From Helopsaltes ochotensis (taxonomy: Eukaryota; Chordata; Aves; Passeriformes; Locustellidae): a stretch of 64,000 nt of DNA. Each line of letters starts with the position of its first letter. Position 1 is the first letter of the stretch. A program made the position numbers and the translations under genes. Where the stretch lies: positions 279,956 to 343,955 of the forward strand of contig VXBM01000131.1 of assembly GCA_013400155.1 (NCBI GenBank), in the 5' to 3' direction. Shown here one piece after another: positions 60,950 to 64,000 of the stretch. The notes under the pieces were generated by a model that did no database searches, was not told the DNA's origin, and saw only the letters and a program-made list of their open reading frames with translations.

Positions 60950-63900
60950 GTAAGTTAAATATCTCTTCGAAAACTGAATTTATGTCACAAGTTTTCCTGT
61001 GCTTCTTGAAATGTAATTTGTGTAAAAGTGTGTTGTGCTTGAGTCACTCTAGGTGGAATAACTTTAATTCAGGTGCCTTTTTAAAATCTAGTACATGGAT
61101 ATTCAAGCCATTTATGTATAAGACAAGCCCTGCTAAGGAATAGTTTATCTGAAAATTATACTGAAAACCTCAGGGCAAAGTGTTTGTATTTTAGTGCTTG
61201 GTCTCTGTAATTAAATTACTGCCAAGGATTCAGTGATTTCAGAGGGCCTGAAGAGTGCAGCCAGAATTCATTGTCATTCTCCAGATCAGAAAGGACCTAA
61301 CACTGAGTGCCATGAATTTTCCATTGGAATTTATTCCACATATGTCCCAGTTCTCCAATATCCTTAAATCCTCATGCATTTTCCCTGCCACAGGCAGTTA
61401 GGACGCAGCTGCATAAATTTAAGTAGGGGCAGAATTTTTTGCAGGATTTGGGCTAAATGGAGTACTTATTGATGCACAATTCGGAGCTTACTTTGTGTGC
61501 AGGTGTTTTAGTGCTGGTACAGCTCTCAGATTTGGACCAGCACACATTGCCAGGGTAGATGTGTGTGATTGTGTGATGGATACGAGTGTTAGATATTCCT
61601 TTGGAAGTGTCTGAAAGTTTACAGAAACTGCCTGGGGAGAAGGCCAGCTGGGGCTTATTATCAACATGAACATATGTTTTTACTTTTTGTTTTGCATTAT
61701 GAATTCAGAAGTTTTTGTTCCGAAGATAAGAGAATGTCTGTCTGACAATTTCAGAAATGTCATTGTATTTTAGGAGCTTGCATCAGTTGAAATCATCTCT
61801 TCATCTGCATCACTTGACCTATCATTAGAAAGTATTAACTGGTCCCTATTGAAGACTCTTTTCATGTCACAATTTTTCTGATGAGAAATCAGGACACTTT
61901 CCAAAAAGTTGTTGAATTTTGGGTGCATGCATACTGAAGTGCGCAGTCCAAGATACTTTGGGACTGTTTTCTAGAAATGCAGAGCAAATGCTTTCTGCTT
62001 GAAGTGAGGTGAGCTTTTGGTCTGGCTTAAATTTTCAAGGAACTTGTGATTTTTGTCTTCACTGTTTGGTAATTAGCTAGAATTGAGAAGACTGATCATT
62101 TTTCCTTGGTATGTGGATTGCTTCTAACAGGCATGATACTTGAAAATGTATTTGTTAAGTTACGCATACAAAATCAAATAGTATGCTAGCTATTCTTTAA
62201 TGACATTTTATGATTTCTATGGCCCAGGTTTTTAATTGCTTATTTTTTCATATTTGTACATCTACATTGTGTATACTTTGACCTGTAAATGCCCCTTCAC
62301 ATGGTGAAAAATACATGTTCTCATTTTTAAATAAGGCATTTAAAAAGCCCACTTTAAGTAAGCACTGCAGAAATCAGAATCAATCATACAAGTATGAATG
62401 ATACCTTTTGTTCTTCTCCCACACCAGTTTGAAAAGTTAGGCAACTTGGTTGCATGGTCACAGAGACACAACTTTGTTTCTTTGTTCAGTGGCACAATCT
62501 TCTTCGTTCTACTTCAGACTTACAAGATCTCTTTCTTTACTTTCTTTTCTCATGCTATTTTGTTTGGAAGAGTGTTTCTTCACTTTCCTTCTGCTCTGTT
62601 TGCTATTTTTCTTCCAGTAATCCATCAGTGAAAGTTCGCTCCAGCTCCCCACCAGATTTGCTGTAAACGTCTCCTCAGAAACCGTTTGGGAGCCGTGGTT
62701 CAGCCTTGGTTTGAGTGTGGCTGTGTGCATTTCCGATGTGATGCTCTTTTTTTCTTTCTTCTGTTAGGTTCCATAGAAAAGGTATTTTCTAATGTTTATT
62801 TTGATGATGTCTGTCACTTCAATATAACGATCGACCTATGCCAGTGTCCTGGTTTGGTCCATTGCCCACTTTTCTTAAACTTCCTGCAGATCACATTTCA
62901 CTGTGCCAGTTCTTGTCCCAAACCTTTTACACAGCCCAGGGTATCAACCAGTTGTAATAAACATCTAAGAGAGATGAGCTCCTTGCAGAACACTGCATCC
63001 ATGACCACTGAAATCAAGGAGATCCAGTGTACAAGTCAAAAGCCACAGCTTGAACATGTTGCAGTTTATGCCAATTGCAGGAGAAAAGTTAATTTCTATT
63101 TTTCACCTAATATTGCCTATTGTAATGTAAAGCACAGGAAGCCTGAACTTGCTATGGAAAATAGTCTTAACTCCTGTCAGGGCACAATCAGTTGATATTT
63201 ACTTGGATACAATTTTCTGTAGTTTATGGTGCTTCCATGATGCTGCCACCAGGGATTGTTTAAAGATTCAATTATTCATTCCTGATACATCTTCTCAGTG
63301 GCTCTCCTCCCTCTCCCTCCTCCACTTAATGCCAGCTGTTGCAGAGTTGCGTTGCTGTTTTCCCCATTTTGTGCTCAGTGAAGCAGTTTTCTGACTGATA
63401 GTGAGAGGAGTGACTGACTCCAGAGAGATCTGGGACTGTTCTGCTGTTCCTTGTCTAGATGCACAATGTCATGTTTTAGCAAATCCAACAGAAACTCTTG
63501 GAGCTCCATGTCACCTTCCATGGCAGTGTTTACTGGATGTACTGCTTCTTACTTTTACAGAGATATAGCTGCTGAGGTTCCCAAGAGCCAGGGTGCACAG
63601 TGGGCATCAACCCTCTCATTGTGTCTTGGCTGAAAGGTTGCCCCAGCAAGAATCTCTTGGAATTGTTTCCACTCCTGTAGGCATTTCAAGCTGTCTTCTA
63701 GAAAACACTTGTCTACAGAGCATTTGTTTTACTTGAAAGTGTAAGGCAATTTTCTTGGCATTTACAACACAGCTGATATCCACAATGAAATCCAGACTGG
63801 TCCTGATCTGTGCTGACTGTCTACATTTCATGCTCTCATTCCAGATATTGTTTCTAAACAGGCTTTCTCTTAAGCTTTCATTATATTCTCCCACCAATCA

Positions 63901-64000
63901 CTGACTACCTCTACAGTAGCAAGCAGTCTGACCTGCTATGAATGGATTTGTAGAATGTCACAATACTTTGGAGGTTTTACCAAACAAATAATTTAGTTTT
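60950..64000 (+). other. PTPRN2: PTPRN2 intron, 5' part (continues beyond the window)
   Basis: Intronic sequence follows the last exon in the window. The next PTP-domain exon was looked for and not found. Positions 62400-63900 hold unusually long open frames on both strands (169 codons at 62686-63195 plus, 93 codons at 63616-63897 minus). They have no recognised domain, signal peptide or splice context, and may belong to an old unclassified repeat. Confidence 0.8.

Noticed and set aside
1..64000. miR-153 precursor, known as an intronic microRNA of PTPRN2 in mammals
   Set aside because: I looked for the mature-strand core (ttgcatagtcacaaaagtg) and its complement on both strands and did not see it. 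It probably lies in a later intron, beyond the window.
60950..64000. Next PTPRN2 exon (expected MVWESG...)
   Set aside because: Searched for in all plus-strand frames after 60949 and not seen; presumed beyond the window.

Overview
The window is vertebrate nuclear DNA, most likely avian. It holds an internal part of one large plus-strand gene, PTPRN2 (phogrin / IA-2 beta, a dense-core-vesicle transmembrane protein of the receptor tyrosine phosphatase family). The avian call rests on CR1 LINE fragments with the typical avian 3' end (GATTCTATGAT-type), overall low repeat density, old amniote repeats (MIR-like SINEs, degenerate CR1, a hAT remnant) and the absence of mammalian SINEs and L1. No bacterial, viral or plasmid gene, RNA gene or CRISPR array was seen.

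Five coding exons were found, all with consensus AG/GT borders and mutually compatible phases: 1072-1284 (transmembrane segment), 21764-21958 (juxtamembrane tail), 45059-45206 (end of the tail and start of the phosphatase-like domain), 52688-52761, and 60872-60949. Joined, they give 708 nt (236 codons) of uninterrupted frame. The luminal part of the protein lies upstream of the window. The rest of the phosphatase-like domain, including its active-site loop, lies downstream. The introns measure 20,479, 23,100, 7,481 and 8,110 bp, so about 99% of the window is intronic.

Region by region: 1-1071 is the end of the preceding intron, with a TAAT-rich, complex stretch (1-600) and a CpG island (about 780-1400) that covers the transmembrane exon. 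Intron 1285-21763 has a possible regulatory cluster at 4590-5160 (NRF1-type palindrome, CACGTG palindrome, ATAAAACG inverted repeat), an old CR1 (11556-11975) and paired G/C homopolymers. Intron 21959-45058 carries most of the recognised repeats: MIR-like copies, a hAT element with a decayed target-site duplication, three CR1 fragments, a long poly-T, and a pair of adjacent perfect stem-loops (43958-44024). Intron 45207-52687 has a CR1 fragment and long poly-A tracts. Intron 52762-60871 has a phase-compatible exon-like segment (54995-55123). The final stretch, 60950-64000, is intron with no recognised element.

I did not find a convincing new biological system. The observations most worth checking are the intronic CpG island and NRF1/E-box cluster, the double stem-loop, the paired G/C tracts and two candidate alternative exons.
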